Positions 17,789 to 26,622 of a stretch of 60,056 nt of DNA are shown here, one piece after another (within the stretch, counting starts at the first letter, position 1; each line of letters starts with the position of its first letter). Below the pieces are notes generated by a model, which made no database searches, was not told the DNA's origin, and was given only the letters and a program-made list of their open reading frames with translations. The stretch is from positions 1-60,056 of the forward strand of contig JAFZSK010000098.1 of assembly GCA_017620915.1 (NCBI GenBank), in the 5' to 3' direction. A program made the position numbers and the translations under genes. The DNA comes from Clostridia bacterium. GTDB lineage: Bacteria; Bacillota; Clostridia; UBA1212; UBA1255.

Positions 17789-19597
17789 ATGAAAGCAAAA
17801 GAAAGAGTAATACCCGAAAGAAAAGATGTTGACGTCAATTATACCTGGGACCTCACGGCTATTTTCCCGAATGACGAAGCGTGGGAGCAGGCGTACAATG
17901 AGTTGTGCGCATTGCCCGAACAGATCGCGGCGTTCCGCGGGCGGCTCGGTGAAAGTGCGGAGACTCTGCTGGATTTCTTCCGCCGGGAAGACGAGACACA
18001 CCTTTCGATCGAATCGGTATTCGGGTACGCCAGCCTTAAAGGCGACGAAGATACGGCCAACAGCTTCTACCAGAACATGCGCGGCAAAGCCATGGGCGCG
18101 TACGTGGCCATTTCCGGAGCCGGCGCGTTCTCAACGCCCGAGATCCTGGCGATACCGGATGAGACGCTCCTGCGGTTTTATTCCGAAAAGCCGGAACTGC
18201 TGACGTATAAGCGCAGTATTGACCGGATACGGCGCCGCAAAGCGCATATATTGTCCGCGGAGGAAGAGAAACTGCTGGCGGCCGCGGGAGAGGTTGCGGA
18301 CAGCCCGGACAAGATCGGCAGTACGCTCCGGAACGCGGAAATGGTGTATCCGGACGCTGTTGACGCGGATGGCGGTACCCACAAACTCACCAACGGTTCC
18401 CTCACCCTGCTTATGGAAAGCAAAGACCGGATCCTTCGCGAAAACACATTCAACACATATTATACGCGGCTGGGCGAGTTTAAAAACACGATCGCCGCTA
18501 CGCTGGACGCTCAGTTCAAGCAGCTGCGGTTCTTCGCCGGCGCGCGCAAATACGGCAGCACGCTGGAAGCCTCGCTGGACGAGACCGAAGTGCCCACGGA
18601 AGTGTATCTGAACCTTATCGACGCGGTGCATGCCAACATGGACAAAATGTACCGCTACGTGGAGCTCCGCAAGAAGATGCTGGGCGTCGATGAACTGCAT
18701 ATGTACGACGTATACACGCCCATCGTGGAAGACGCGGATGAAACGATCACGTTCGAGCAGGCTAAAGCCACCGTGCTGGAGGCGCTGGCCGTGCTGGGAA
18801 CGGATTATACGGACATTCTGAAGACCGGTTTCCGCGACCGCTGGATCGACGTATACGAAAACAAAGGCAAACGCGGCGGTGCCTATTCTTCCGGTCTCTC
18901 CCGGCCGCATCCGTACGTGCTGCTTAATCACAAGGACAACCTGGACAGCCAGTTTACGCTGGCCCACGAAATGGGGCACTCGCTGCACAGCTATCTTTCC
19001 AGCAAAAACCAGCCGGTCAACTGCGCGGATTATGTGATATTCGTGGCGGAAGTTGCATCCACAGTGAACGAAGTACTGCTGATGAAATATCTGCTCTCCA
19101 AAACATTCGAGCCGAAAGAACGCGCGTACCTGATCAATCACTTCCTCGATCAGTTTAAAGGCACGGTGTACCGCCAGACGATGTTCGCGGAATTTGAGCT
19201 GTTCATGGGCAAACAGAGCGAAGCGGGCGAAACGCTCACCGCGGAAGCGCTCTGCGAAAAGTATCTGGAACTCAACAAGCTTTACTTCGGCCCCGCGATG
19301 ATCTCCGATGAGCTGATCTCGCTGGAATGGGCGCGCATCCCCCACTTCTTCTACAACTACTATGTGTTCCAGTACGCGACGGGTTTCTCGGCGGCGGTGG
19401 CAATTGCGAACCGTATATTGTCCGAAGGCGCGCCGGCGGTCAATGATTACAAACGCTTCCTATCCTCGGGCGGCAGCGCGGATCCGATCAGCCTGCTGAA
19501 GATCGCGGGCGTGGATATGAGCACGCCGGCACCGGTAAACAGTGCGCTTACGCTGTTCGGTGAACTAGTTGAAGAGATGGAGCAGCTGTTAAAATAA
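17789..19597 (+). CDS. pepF: Oligoendopeptidase F (M3B metallopeptidase)
   Basis: Cytosolic zinc peptidase of 602 residues that degrades short peptides. The metal site HEMGHSLHSYLS is at about residues 392-403 (HExxH), followed by a downstream Glu in the FVAEVASTVNEVLL helix, which is the third ligand region of M3 enzymes. The N-terminal helical lid region (residues 10-200) and overall length match PepF. AGGAGG lies about 9 nt before the ATG. It appears to be a single-gene transcript from the promoter at 17694-17722 and ends at a hairpin built from the heptamer repeat. Confidence 0.92.
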   Translation: MKAKERVIPERKDVDVNYTWDLTAIFPNDEAWEQAYNELCALPEQIAAFRGRLGESAETLLDFFRREDETHLSIESVFGYASLKGDEDTANSFYQNMRGKAMGAYVAISGAGAFSTPEILAIPDETLLRFYSEKPELLTYKRSIDRIRRRKAHILSAEEEKLLAAAGEVADSPDKIGSTLRNAEMVYPDAVDADGGTHKLTNGSLTLLMESKDRILRENTFNTYYTRLGEFKNTIAATLDAQFKQLRFFAGARKYGSTLEASLDETEVPTEVYLNLIDAVHANMDKMYRYVELRKKMLGVDELHMYDVYTPIVEDADETITFEQAKATVLEALAVLGTDYTDILKTGFRDRWIDVYENKGKRGGAYSSGLSRPHPYVLLNHKDNLDSQFTLAHEMGHSLHSYLSSKNQPVNCADYVIFVAEVASTVNEVLLMKYLLSKTFEPKERAYLINHFLDQFKGTVYRQTMFAEFELFMGKQSEAGETLTAEALCEKYLELNKLYFGPAMISDELISLEWARIPHFFYNYYVFQYATGFSAAVAIANRILSEGAPAVNDYKRFLSSGGSADPISLLKIAGVDMSTPAPVNSALTLFGELVEEMEQLLK

Positions 19598-19602
19598 AAA
19601 GA

Positions 19603-19628
19603 AAAGGGCAATTTGCCATTTGCCCTTT
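19603..19628. terminator. Hairpin between convergent pepF and signal peptidase genes
   Basis: Arms AAAGGGCAA (19603-19611) and TTGCCCTTT (19620-19628), perfect 9-bp stem, 8-nt loop. The arms and the following TTTGCAG are units of the GCAAATG heptamer family in inverted order. Runs of A and T at both ends allow bidirectional termination. Confidence 0.6.
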
Positions 19629-19632
19629 GCAG

Positions 19633-21579
19633 TTACCCTTTCAGTTTTCCGGTAATTGCCCCGATCGGTATCTGACCGTTATCCGGGTTGCGGCTGTCGT
19701 TGCTGACGTTGCGGTTGTCGCCCATCACGAATACGTACCCCTCCCGGACCTCAATTATGGTGCCGTTGGGATAGTTGACAACAGTCTGGTCGTTGAGATA
19801 ATCCTCGACGACCAGTTCGCCGTTCCGGAAGAATTTGTTGTCCCGGAATTCCAGCTTGTCGCCGGCAACTCCGACGACGCGCTTGATCCACAGCGTGTCC
19901 GGTTCGGCGCCTTTAAAAAACATTTTGGATATATTCTCGTTGTTGCGCAGCACATCGCCGATCCGCGCGAAATAGCCGAAGCGCTTGCCTGCGTTGACCG
20001 AGTCGAGCACGGTCATGTCGATCACCACGATGTCTCCCACCTGCGGTTTGCCGAATACGTACGGCATCAGTGTAGTTTTGACCTTATCGCCCGGATTGAG
20101 CGTCGGCAGCATCGACTCGCCGTAAACCACATTCGTGCGGGATACATACACCGCGAACGTCAGATATCCGAATATCACCAGCGCAAATACCAGCAGGAAG
20201 ATCAGCGCGTTTTTCAGCACTTCTTTAACGATACGCAGTATCTTGCGCTTAACAGTTTTTTTACGGGTAACGTCCGGATCATCCTGGAAAACGTCGTCGT
20301 AATCCAGGACTTCCTCGCCGCCTCGCGGCCGGAACAGTTTGCGCCGGGCGACCGTTTTGCCGTCGGAGCCGGTAATATCTTCGCCGTTCTGTGTTTCTTC
20401 GTTTTCGGGCGCATCGGGATCGGCAAGATCCTCGCCATCGTCATCGAATTTGAGCTCCGGTTCGGTGTCAATTATATCGTTTTCCGTTTCCGGCACTTCC
20501 AGCTCGGAATTGCGGTCAATAAGTTTGCCCAGATAATCGGCGGAAACGATCACCGCGCCTTCGCCGGCGGCGATCTCGGCCGTCAACGCGCGCGACTTGT
20601 TCTGCTCGGCCTTGGCGAACAGCGCCGTCAGTTCCTCGTCGCTGATATCATCATTTTCGGCTTCTGCGGCAGCTTTCGCCGCGTTTTTGAAACTGCGCCG
20701 GTCAATATACTCCGCCGCTATCGCAGTCAGCTCTTCGTCGTCAATAATAAGCTTTGCGCCGGTCTTCTCCGCTTTCTGCCGGAGCTGTTTACGCTTCCAG
20801 CCGAGGCCGGAACCTTCCACGATCTCCGGCTCCGAGTCATCGCCGAACGCTGACTCGTCGTCATCGTCTGCATACTCCGCTTCGGCCGGGTCGGTTGTTT
20901 CGTTTTTTTCCGCGGCGCCGCGGCGGGCAGACGCAGGTACGCTAACGACCGCGTCATTTTTATCTCCCCGGTCATTCAAAGCGCCGGTGACCGCGGCCAG
21001 CTGCGCGATCAGGTCGTCCCGGCGGCCTCCTTCAAAACTGCTTTCTTCGGCGCGGGTTTCTTCGCCGGCGCCGCCTTCTTCTCCGGTTTCGCCTGCGCTT
21101 TCGCCCGCTCTTCCACCATCTGCGGCGTCACTACTATTTTCGAGAAGTCCGTCTGCTTGAGTTTCGCAAAATCCCGGCGCAGTTTGTTCGCCGCTACCGT
21201 CGTGTCGTGCCGTGCTCTCACCGACACTATCAGGGCTTTCGCCGTGGACAGCATGCTGTTCCGCCGGATCTTCTTTTTCATCGACTTCAGCATGAGCTTC
21301 TTCGGGCTCTTCCTGCGCCGGCGGCGCTGTTTCTTCATTGTTATCTGTAGTGCCATTGTCTGTAACCTCGTTATCGTTGTCAGATTCGTCAATATCGTCA
21401 ACTAACGCCGCGCCGGCCGCGAACATGTCCGCGCCGTCTTCGTCGTTGTCCGAAACATCTATCATCGGCTGCCAGTCAGAATCTTTGTCCCTGACCGGAT
21501 TGTACGGCAGCGGCGGCAATTCGTTCAGTTCGTCCCCGCCCTTGAAGGAAAAATTCGGTATTTCTTCTTTAGTATACAT
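19633..21579 (-). CDS. lepB: Signal peptidase I with long acidic N-terminal extension
   Basis: Type I signal peptidase of the S26 family, which removes signal peptides on the outer face of the membrane. The catalytic part is at the C-terminus: one transmembrane helix at about residues 452-475, then VVYGESMLPTLNPGD with nucleophile Ser489, GDIVVIDM, the general-base Lys566 in WIKRVVGVAGDKLEF, and VMGDNRNVSNDSR (box E). Normal enzymes have about 180-200 residues; here about 450 residues of low-complexity sequence, rich in Asp, Glu, Ala and Ser, precede the helix and should lie in the cytoplasm. GAGG stands upstream of the ATG. The extension has no domain that I recognise. Confidence 0.85.
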   Translation of the reverse strand: MYTKEEIPNFSFKGGDELNELPPLPYNPVRDKDSDWQPMIDVSDNDEDGADMFAAGAALVDDIDESDNDNEVTDNGTTDNNEETAPPAQEEPEEAHAEVDEKEDPAEQHAVHGESPDSVGESTARHDGSGEQTAPGFCETQADGLLENSSDAADGGRAGESAGETGEEGGAGEETRAEESSFEGGRRDDLIAQLAAVTGALNDRGDKNDAVVSVPASARRGAAEKNETTDPAEAEYADDDDESAFGDDSEPEIVEGSGLGWKRKQLRQKAEKTGAKLIIDDEELTAIAAEYIDRRSFKNAAKAAAEAENDDISDEELTALFAKAEQNKSRALTAEIAAGEGAVIVSADYLGKLIDRNSELEVPETENDIIDTEPELKFDDDGEDLADPDAPENEETQNGEDITGSDGKTVARRKLFRPRGGEEVLDYDDVFQDDPDVTRKKTVKRKILRIVKEVLKNALIFLLVFALVIFGYLTFAVYVSRTNVVYGESMLPTLNPGDKVKTTLMPYVFGKPQVGDIVVIDMTVLDSVNAGKRFGYFARIGDVLRNNENISKMFFKGAEPDTLWIKRVVGVAGDKLEFRDNKFFRNGELVVEDYLNDQTVVNYPNGTIIEVREGYVFVMGDNRNVSNDSRNPDNGQIPIGAITGKLKG

Positions 21580-21638
21580 CTAATAATGCCTCGCTAAGCG
21601 TTTCAACCTGCGGCGGTCAACCAAAAACCACCAAAGGA

Positions 21639-21667
21639 ATTGTAGCACAAGACGGAACACAATGCAA
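21639..21667 (-). promoter_or_regulatory. Promoter of the signal peptidase gene, -35 touching the repeat array
   Basis: On the minus strand TTGCAT (21667-21662), 17-bp spacer, TACAAT (21644-21639). The -35 hexamer overlaps the first unit of the heptamer array at 21664. Confidence 0.5.
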
Positions 21668-21705
21668 ATGGCAAATGGCAAATGGCAAGGGGCAAATGGC
21701 AAATA
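21664..21705 (+). repeat. Heptanucleotide tandem array, GCAAATG family, 6 units
   Basis: Units GCAAATG x3, GCAAGGG, GCAAATG, GCAAATA, followed by a decayed GGAAAAC. It sits between divergent promoters for the signal peptidase and the NAGPA-domain gene. Confidence 0.9.
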
Positions 21706-21726
21706 GGAAAACGGGCAATTGAAATA

Positions 21727-21755
21727 TTGACAATAACCCGGGAAAAAGCTAAAAT
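21727..21755 (+). promoter_or_regulatory. Sigma-A promoter of the NAGPA-domain gene
   Basis: Perfect TTGACA (21727-21732), 17-bp spacer and TAAAAT (21750-21755). It leaves a leader of about 85 nt containing a 7-bp hairpin, GGCGCAT/ATGCGCC. Confidence 0.75.
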
Positions 21756-21846
21756 CGAGGCAGAAAAAGTGTACGGCGCATGCGGGCGCGAATGCGCCTG
21801 CTACGCCGGCACGAACAGGACCGAATATAAAGGCGGAAACAACATA

Positions 21847-24363
21847 ATGAAAACGAAGAGAGTATTGACGCTGGTGATATGCGCCGCGATGGTGATGGGC
21901 ATATTGACTCAGACGGTCACAAAAGTTGCCTCCTCATCCGCGGACAGCCTGCCCAGACTTACGGGCGAATCCAGCCGCACGGAAAAGCAGTTGTACAACG
22001 GCGTCACATTGACGTCCATCGGCACACCGTCGGGTTCGGCGTACGGATATCAGAACTTCAATATTGTCCGGTTCGATCTGGCACAGCGCGATCTTTATCT
22101 GGACACTTTCTACTATAACAACGACGCACGAAAGCTGGCGCTCGTCACCAGCGATATCACGCAGTACAACCAGACGCACCCCGGAAAGACCGCGATCGCG
22201 GCGGTCAACGGCGATATGTGGATGGTAGCTTACGCCCACGCCCGCATCGAAGGCAGCGGCACAAGTTACGGCGGGTACAGCGACGCGGTGGTCAAAAAAG
22301 AATTGACCGTATCCCGCTCGTACAACGTGGTGGACGGCGAGATATTCACCTCCGGCACCATCGAGCAGGAAACGCCCTACGCCGGTCCCTCCTGGTCCTT
22401 CGGCATCACCGATGATTACGTGCCGCTGCTGGGCGTGCCGGTGGTAGATATCAGAGCCACGGACACTGCCAATAATTCCCAGCTCAAGATCGACGGCATC
22501 AACCGCCTTCCCGCCAACAACGCCATCGTAATGTACACCGACCGGGTGATGAAGACGTACAAAGGCTTCGCGCTGGACGACGCGTACGAGATCCTGCTCG
22601 AATTCGACAGCGACTACACTCCCGCGCACGGCATGAATGTCACCGGCACGGTCAAAGCGATCTACAGCCCGGAAAACGGGCAGAATCCCGATTATATTAA
22701 CGAAAAGCAGATGGTATTGACCGCCCGGGGCAATAAGATCGCCGCGCTTAAGCAGTTTGCTGTAGGCGACGCGATCAACATCACATTGTCCGTCAGCGAC
22801 CTGCAGGGCCACACCGAAGAGTGGCAGCGTGTGCAGACGGCCATCGGCGGCAATATCGTATACGTCCAGAACGGCGTGCTCACCGGCAACGGTCTGGAAA
22901 GCGGCTACCCCACCACGCTCCTGGGCTACGACAATTCGGGCAAGATCATAATGCTTACGATGAACGGCCGCGGTCAGGGCGGCACCGGCGGCAGCGGTCC
23001 CCGGCTCGCGCAGCTGTGCACGGATCTGAACCTGTACAGCGCGTTCATTCTGGACGGCGGCGGCTCTATGACGATGGTGGTCAATGACGGCACGAAGTAC
23101 ACGCCGGTGAGCCACGCGGTCGACAGCAACGGCACTTCGTACCGCACCGTGAACAACGCGCTTGTGCTGGCCAACGGTCCGGAACGCGCGGCACAGGGGC
23201 ATTTCGACATAGAACTGCCCATCGAAGTCACCGATCCGATCAACATCAGCTTCCCCTCCTCAGGCTACGTGAAAGCGCTGATCTCCGGTGAAAATCAGGC
23301 CACCTCGGGCTGGGAGGACGAGTGTCTGAAACTTACCGCCGCCAATATGAACACGGCGCCCGGAATGGCGGATCCGTACGCCAACCTCAGCTACCAGAAT
23401 ATCAAGAACAAAGCCAGCGCCAACACGTACAAATACATCACTTTGATCTACAAAATGCCCAAGACCAACGCGGGCGCCGCGTACTACACCGAACTGTTCT
23501 GTCAATGCGAAGGCCGCGCGCCGGAAGGCGGCCAATCTGTTGTCGGCGTTACTTATGCCACGGACCGCTACGAATATGTCACGCTGAACGCCGGCACGCT
23601 CAGCAAGTGGAAGGGCACGATCTCCAGCCTGCGCATCGACTTCTTTGCGGGCAACAGCCCTTCCCTGCGCGACGGCGACGTGATGTACGTGCACAACGTG
23701 ATATTGTCCAAGACTGCCGAGGAGGCCAAATCGACCGCGCAGGTCATTGTGAGTGAACTCAACGGAGACCCGTTGCCCACGGCCACCGCCACACCGACAC
23801 CCACACCGGAACCAACCGCTACGGCCACGCCCACACCCACGGCAACGCACACACCCAAGCCGACGGCCACATCTACGCCTAAGCCGACGGCCACACCTAC
23901 GCCTAAGCCGACGGCCACACCTACGCCTAAACCGACCGCTACACCTACACCGAAACCTACGGCAACACCTACACCTAAGCCGACGGCGACACCTGCGCCG
24001 ACCACTACAGCCACGCCTGTGCCTACTTCAACTCCGACAGCAACGCCGGAACCCGCGGTAACCGCCACCGCAACGGCTATACCCACACCGACCCCTGCTG
24101 CCACCGAGGATGCCACGGCCCCACCGACACCGGAGCCGACACAGGAGGCCACTTCAGTTCCTACACACGAACCCACTGCCGAACCGACCGCCGAGCCTAC
24201 AGCGGAGCCTACCGCAGGGCCCTCGGCCGGGCCGATCGAAAAGGAGCGCGCATTGTCAACGGCCGGCCGGGTCGTGATCATTGCCGGCGCGGTCGCTCTC
24301 ATTTCTATTTTAATTGTCATCCTGCTGAGCATAAAGCGGCGCGATTCCGCTGACGACAAATAA
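21847..24363 (+). CDS. Exported NAGPA (DUF2233)-domain phosphodiester glycosidase with PT-rich stalk and C-terminal anchor
   Basis: A surface protein of 838 residues. Residues 1-30 form a signal peptide (MKTKR then a hydrophobic core). Residues about 85-440 form a phosphodiester glycosidase domain: IAAVNGDMW, later AIGGNIVYVQNG and AFILDGGGSMTMVV, the typical acidic-glycine motif. Residues about 450-640 are a beta-rich region. About 150 residues of Pro/Thr repeats (PTATPTPK units) follow, then a transmembrane helix and RRDSADDK tail, with no LPxTG seen. ATG 21847 is chosen because a signal peptide begins there; the frame further upstream only reads the repeat array. It may cleave sugar-phosphodiester bonds in the wall or teichoic acid. 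Confidence 0.75.
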   Translation: MKTKRVLTLVICAAMVMGILTQTVTKVASSSADSLPRLTGESSRTEKQLYNGVTLTSIGTPSGSAYGYQNFNIVRFDLAQRDLYLDTFYYNNDARKLALVTSDITQYNQTHPGKTAIAAVNGDMWMVAYAHARIEGSGTSYGGYSDAVVKKELTVSRSYNVVDGEIFTSGTIEQETPYAGPSWSFGITDDYVPLLGVPVVDIRATDTANNSQLKIDGINRLPANNAIVMYTDRVMKTYKGFALDDAYEILLEFDSDYTPAHGMNVTGTVKAIYSPENGQNPDYINEKQMVLTARGNKIAALKQFAVGDAINITLSVSDLQGHTEEWQRVQTAIGGNIVYVQNGVLTGNGLESGYPTTLLGYDNSGKIIMLTMNGRGQGGTGGSGPRLAQLCTDLNLYSAFILDGGGSMTMVVNDGTKYTPVSHAVDSNGTSYRTVNNALVLANGPERAAQGHFDIELPIEVTDPINISFPSSGYVKALISGENQATSGWEDECLKLTAANMNTAPGMADPYANLSYQNIKNKASANTYKYITLIYKMPKTNAGAAYYTELFCQCEGRAPEGGQSVVGVTYATDRYEYVTLNAGTLSKWKGTISSLRIDFFAGNSPSLRDGDVMYVHNVILSKTAEEAKSTAQVIVSELNGDPLPTATATPTPTPEPTATATPTPTATHTPKPTATSTPKPTATPTPKPTATPTPKPTATPTPKPTATPTPKPTATPAPTTTATPVPTSTPTATPEPAVTATATAIPTPTPAATEDATAPPTPEPTQEATSVPTHEPTAEPTAEPTAEPTAGPSAGPIEKERALSTAGRVVIIAGAVALISILIVILLSIKRRDSADDK
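23776..24232 (+). repeat. Tandem codon repeats for Pro/Thr stalk
   Basis: Within the NAGPA gene, near-identical 24-bp units encoding PTATPTPK or PKPTATPT repeat about six times at 23850-24000, followed by decayed versions and by a PTAEPTAE series near 24175-24220. Such tracts vary in copy number by slippage. Confidence 0.8.
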
Positions 24364-24381
24364 CCGAACGGAGGAACAAGC

Positions 24382-25104
24382 ATGAGAAAAGTTCTGATTT
24401 TTCAAGGCGGCTGGGACGGCCACGAACCGAAACTGGTATCGCAGCGCTTTGCGCGACTGCTGGAAGAGGAAGGCTATAATGTTGAGATATATGACACGCT
24501 GGACTGTCTGAAAGACTATGAAAAGCTGCTGGATTATCACCTTATCGTGGCGTGCTGGACCATGGGCACCATCCCCGGCGAGTATTCGCGGAACGTTGCG
24601 CGGGCCGTGGGCGCGGGCGTAGGGCTCGCAGGCTGCCACGGGGGCATGTGCGATTCGTTCCGGCAGGACACGGAGTGGCAGTTCATGACCGGCGGTCAAT
24701 GGGTCAGCCACCCCGGCGGTGACGGCATCGAATACACGGTCAACATATGCCACGTCTCGTCCCCCATCGTTGACGGTCTCGAGGATTTCAAGGTTTGTTC
24801 GGAGCATTATTATCTGCATATTGACCCTGCCGTCGAAGTGCTGGCCACCACGCGCTTCCCGCTGGTGACCTACTACCACGCCTCCAACAAGCCCGTAGAC
24901 ATGCCCGTGGCCTGGACCAAATTCTGGGGCAACGGCCGCGTCTTCTACACCTCTCTCGGCCATCACGACGATGTATTCGCGAGATCGCCCAACGCGGAGA
25001 TAATGATGAAGCGCGGCATGCTGTGGGCGGCGGAGGGGCGGCAAGTCGTAATTGACCGCGGTCTCACCACGGAGCGTTTCGAGAACAATGCGAAAATGTA
25101 TTGA
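24382..25104 (+). CDS. ThuA-like protein
   Basis: A protein of 240 residues with the glutamine amidotransferase-like fold of ThuA (trehalose utilisation). Signatures are VLIFQGGWDGHEP at the N-terminus, LIVACWTMG, VGLAGCHGGMCDSF (the nucleophile-elbow position, with Cys then His) and the closing GRVFYTSLGHHDDVF. The ThuA family acts in sugar modification with partner oxidoreductases, and the next gene is one. GGAGG lies 8 nt before the ATG, 18 bp after the NAGPA gene. The substrate is unknown. Confidence 0.85.
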   Translation: MRKVLIFQGGWDGHEPKLVSQRFARLLEEEGYNVEIYDTLDCLKDYEKLLDYHLIVACWTMGTIPGEYSRNVARAVGAGVGLAGCHGGMCDSFRQDTEWQFMTGGQWVSHPGGDGIEYTVNICHVSSPIVDGLEDFKVCSEHYYLHIDPAVEVLATTRFPLVTYYHASNKPVDMPVAWTKFWGNGRVFYTSLGHHDDVFARSPNAEIMMKRGMLWAAEGRQVVIDRGLTTERFENNAKMY

Positions 25105-25136
25105 CTGCACGCATCATAACCAAGGAGGATAATGAA

Positions 25137-26249
25137 ATGGCAACTGTTAAGATCGGATTCGTCGGCTGCGGCGCCATCAGCGGCATATACCTGGAAAACA
25201 TCACCAAACGTTTTAAAGAGATCGAAGTGATCGGCGTGTGCGACCTCATTCCCGAGCGCGCGCAGAATGCCGCAAAGCTGTACAACGTGCCGAAGATCTA
25301 CAAGGATATGTACGAACTGTTCGCGGATCCGGAAGTGGATATCGTACTGAACATCACCCGGCCGATCGAGCACTTTCTGGTAACAATGTCGGCACTGAAC
25401 GCCGGAAAACATGTTTACTCCGAAAAGCCGCTCGCCGCGTACGCGGATCTGGGGCAGGCACTTTTAAATGTAGCGAAAGCCAAAGGACTGATGCTGGGCG
25501 GCGCGCCGGATACATTTTTAGGCGCAGGTATCCAGACATGCCGTAAACTGATCGACGACGGCGTCATCGGCGATATCGTGGGCTGCGCGGGCTTCATGAT
25601 CTGCCACGGTCACGAGACCTGGCATCCGGATCCGGAATTCTATTACAAACCCGGCGGCGGCCCTATGCTCGACATGGGACCATACTACCTGACTGCAATG
25701 GTCAATCTCTGCGGCAACGTTGAAGCCGTCTCCGCCATGACGCGGACCACGTTCCCGGAGCGCCAGATCACCTCTGCTCCCCACAACGGCGAGATCATAA
25801 AAGTCGATGTTCCCACATTATACGCAGGCAATATGCGCTTTGTTAACGGCGCCGTCGGCACGCTGTACACCACCTTCGACGTGTACTACCCCGGTCAGGC
25901 GCGGCTCGAAGTATACGGCACCAAAGGCACTTTATATGTCCCGGATCCGAACTTCTTCGGCGGCCCCGTCAAGCTCTTCACTCCGGAAAACGGCCTGCAG
26001 GAGATCCCGCTCGCCTTCGATTATTCGGATAACTGCCGCGGTCTCGGGCTGGCGGATATGGCTAAAGCGCTTGAGACCGGCCGGCCGTTCCGGGCCAACT
26101 GCGCCCAGACGTATCATGTGCTGGAGATCATGGATGGTTTTCTCCGCAGCAGCATGTCCCACTGTGAGATCCCGATAAAATCCCGCTTCGAACGCCAGCC
26201 GCTGATGGATCCGTCAATGGAGCACGGGGTGCTGGACGCGGCGTATTGA
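25137..26249 (+). CDS. Gfo/Idh/MocA family oxidoreductase
   Basis: NAD(P)-dependent sugar dehydrogenase or isomerase of 370 residues. The Rossmann motif is VGCGAISGIY (about residues 8-17), followed by GVCD at the adenosine ribose position and HVYSEKPLAAY, the characteristic E-K-P loop. The C-terminal domain has the DMGPYYLTAMVNLCG helix used in substrate binding. AAGGAGG stands 8 nt before ATG 25137, which fixes the start. With the ThuA-like gene it forms a small sugar-processing pair, and the upstream NAGPA protein may supply the sugar; that link is inference. Confidence 0.88.
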   Translation: MATVKIGFVGCGAISGIYLENITKRFKEIEVIGVCDLIPERAQNAAKLYNVPKIYKDMYELFADPEVDIVLNITRPIEHFLVTMSALNAGKHVYSEKPLAAYADLGQALLNVAKAKGLMLGGAPDTFLGAGIQTCRKLIDDGVIGDIVGCAGFMICHGHETWHPDPEFYYKPGGGPMLDMGPYYLTAMVNLCGNVEAVSAMTRTTFPERQITSAPHNGEIIKVDVPTLYAGNMRFVNGAVGTLYTTFDVYYPGQARLEVYGTKGTLYVPDPNFFGGPVKLFTPENGLQEIPLAFDYSDNCRGLGLADMAKALETGRPFRANCAQTYHVLEIMDGFLRSSMSHCEIPIKSRFERQPLMDPSMEHGVLDAAY

Positions 26250-26259
26250 TGAATTGTTG

Positions 26260-26288
26260 TTGACAGCCGCCGGCAACGGTGGTAAAAT
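26260..26288 (+). promoter_or_regulatory. Sigma-A promoter of thrS
   Basis: TTGACA (26260-26265), 17-bp spacer, TAAAAT (26283-26288), just before the T-box leader. Confidence 0.75.
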
Positions 26289-26295
26289 CCTCACC

Positions 26296-26556
26296 CGTAA
26301 AGGCGTTGAAGGAGAAAGTAGCCTTTGTTGTCCACGTACAGAGAGGAAGCGGCCGGTGCGAGCTTCCGGGACACATTGACGAAGACCGCTCCGGAGCCGC
26401 GGCGCAGAAATGACCGCTCGAAAAGGCGGCAGAGTAAGCGCCGACGCTTTCCTGCGTGAGTGGAGCGACTGATCGAGTTAAAGTTCAAGGTGGAACCGTG
26501 TGAGATATCGCACCCTTGACGGCATGGACAACAGTCCGCCCGTCCGGGGTGTTTTT
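26296..26556 (+). promoter_or_regulatory. T-box riboswitch controlling thrS
   Basis: A leader of about 260 nt between the thrS promoter and gene. Stem I shows the AGAGAGG element (26339-26346) and GGTGCGAGC distal segment. A candidate threonine specifier ACC lies at 26385-26387, before CTCCGGAG. The T-box sequence AAGGTGGAACCGTG is at 26487-26500. A terminator with stem GACGG..GGAC / GTCC..CCGTC and T-run occupies 26518-26556. Uncharged tRNA-Thr would favour the antiterminator. The specifier assignment is by position and by the gene downstream. Confidence 0.9.
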
Positions 26557-26622
26557 ATTTCGGACCGCGCGAGCTGGATCGAACCGGTTCAAGACCCGGA
26601 AGAAAAGGAAGAGGTATAAAAC

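Noticed and set aside
21682-21846. N-terminal extension of the NAGPA-domain protein beginning inside the heptamer array
   Set aside because: A perfect TTGACA-17-TAAAAT promoter lies within it and a clear signal peptide begins at ATG 21847.
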